A stretch of DNA of 6,039 nucleotides, taken from NCBI GenBank assembly GCA_944393345.1, contig CALXZW010000078.1, forward strand, positions 1 through 6,039, given 5' to 3'. The notes under the pieces were generated by a model. That model saw only the letters and a list, made by a program, of their open reading frames with translations, was not told where the DNA came from and searched no databases. Below are positions 5,885 to 6,039 of this stretch, piece by piece. Both the position numbers and the translations under genes were made by a program. Every line of letters starts with the position of its first letter. Within the stretch, counting starts at the first letter, position 1. This DNA comes from an uncultured Clostridia bacterium. Its GTDB lineage: Bacteria; Bacillota; Clostridia; TANB77; CAG-508.

Positions 5885-6039
5885 TTATTTTATCCTAACG
5901 TTAGGATAATTTGGAAATTTAAATTTGATTTTTATATTTTTTTCTTTATCAAATTCAATTCTTTCAATTAACTTTTCTAATATCATTTTATTTGGCTTTT
6001 CCATTTTTAAGAACTCATTTGCAATTTGTTTTATTTCTT
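5885..6039 (-). CDS. Large serine recombinase, C-terminal end (5' end beyond window)
   Basis: The last 50 codons of a frame open to the right edge, TAA at 5885-5887. Residues such as M-I-L-E-K-L-I-E-R-I-E-F-D-K-E-K-N-I-K-I-K-F-K-F (18-41 of the visible part) are the pattern seen at the end of large serine recombinases (TnpX/TndX, phage and skin-element integrases): 'L-I-x-R/K-I-x-I-x-x-x-K-x-I-x-I-x-F-x-F'. This family cuts at short att sites through an N-terminal catalytic serine domain, which here lies outside the window. The neighbouring deacetylase is interrupted 30-50 bases beyond this stop, just where an integrase gene next to its attachment site would be expected. The assignment rests on a short tail, so it is moderately sure; an unrelated Lys-rich coding end is the alternative. 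A 20-bp palindrome covers its last codons. Confidence 0.68.
   Translation of the reverse strand, partial: EIKQIANEFLKMEKPNKMILEKLIERIEFDKEKNIKIKFKFPNYPNVRIK
5890..5909. repeat. Perfect 20-bp palindrome over the recombinase 3' end
   Basis: TTATCCTAACGTTAGGATAA is identical to its reverse complement across all 20 bases and does not extend further. It lies within the last codons of the recombinase frame (N-Y-P-N-V-R-I-K). It has no loop and no following T-run on the minus strand, so it suits a dimeric DNA-binding protein or recombinase site better than a terminator. Confidence 0.7.

Noticed and set aside
5890..5909. The palindrome as a Rho-independent terminator of the recombinase
   Set aside because: It precedes the stop codon and is followed by an A-rich, not T-rich, stretch on the coding strand. 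It also has no natural loop.

Overview
The window is very AT-rich (roughly a quarter G+C by eye). Every gene I can support lies on the minus strand, so transcription runs from high to low coordinates. The pair yqfC-yqfD (spore-coat/engulfment-associated sporulation genes), a PdaA-type polysaccharide deacetylase remnant, YlbF, YbeY and a YerB-type DUF3048 protein together point to an endospore-forming Firmicute of the class Clostridia, probably a low-GC, gut-type lineage. The exact taxon cannot be read from this sequence.

Reading in the direction of transcription from the right edge: 6039-5885 holds the last 50 codons of what looks like a large serine recombinase. Then 5884-5854 is a short non-coding junction, with an 18-bp imperfect dyad beside it and a 20-bp perfect palindrome inside the recombinase's last codons. 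Next, 5853-5437 is the 3' part of a PdaA-like peptidoglycan/polysaccharide deacetylase that has lost its signal peptide and first catalytic motif. It is followed by yqfC (5403-5125), yqfD (5114-3930), an unrecognised 401-residue helical protein (3916-2711), ybeY (2710-2240), a DUF3048/YerB protein (2209-1118) and a YlbF-family protein (1099-764). A 14-bp inverted repeat at 690-724 probably ends the operon. A membrane zinc metallopeptidase of the YugP type starts at 662 and runs off the left edge.

From yqfC to ylbF the gaps are 0 to about 30 bases, and several ribosome binding sites overlap the preceding stop codon, so these genes look like one translationally coupled operon mixing sporulation, rRNA maturation/quality control and cell-envelope functions. 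In Bacillus and many clostridia the order is yqfC-yqfD-phoH-(pgpH)-ybeY. Here the phoH/pgpH position is taken by the unknown 401-residue protein.

The most interesting point is the right end. A serine-recombinase element appears to be inserted into a sporulation-type deacetylase gene, directly upstream of sporulation genes. This resembles known cases where a prophage or skin-like element interrupts a sporulation gene and is excised in the mother cell. Whether this one is excisable cannot be decided from the window.
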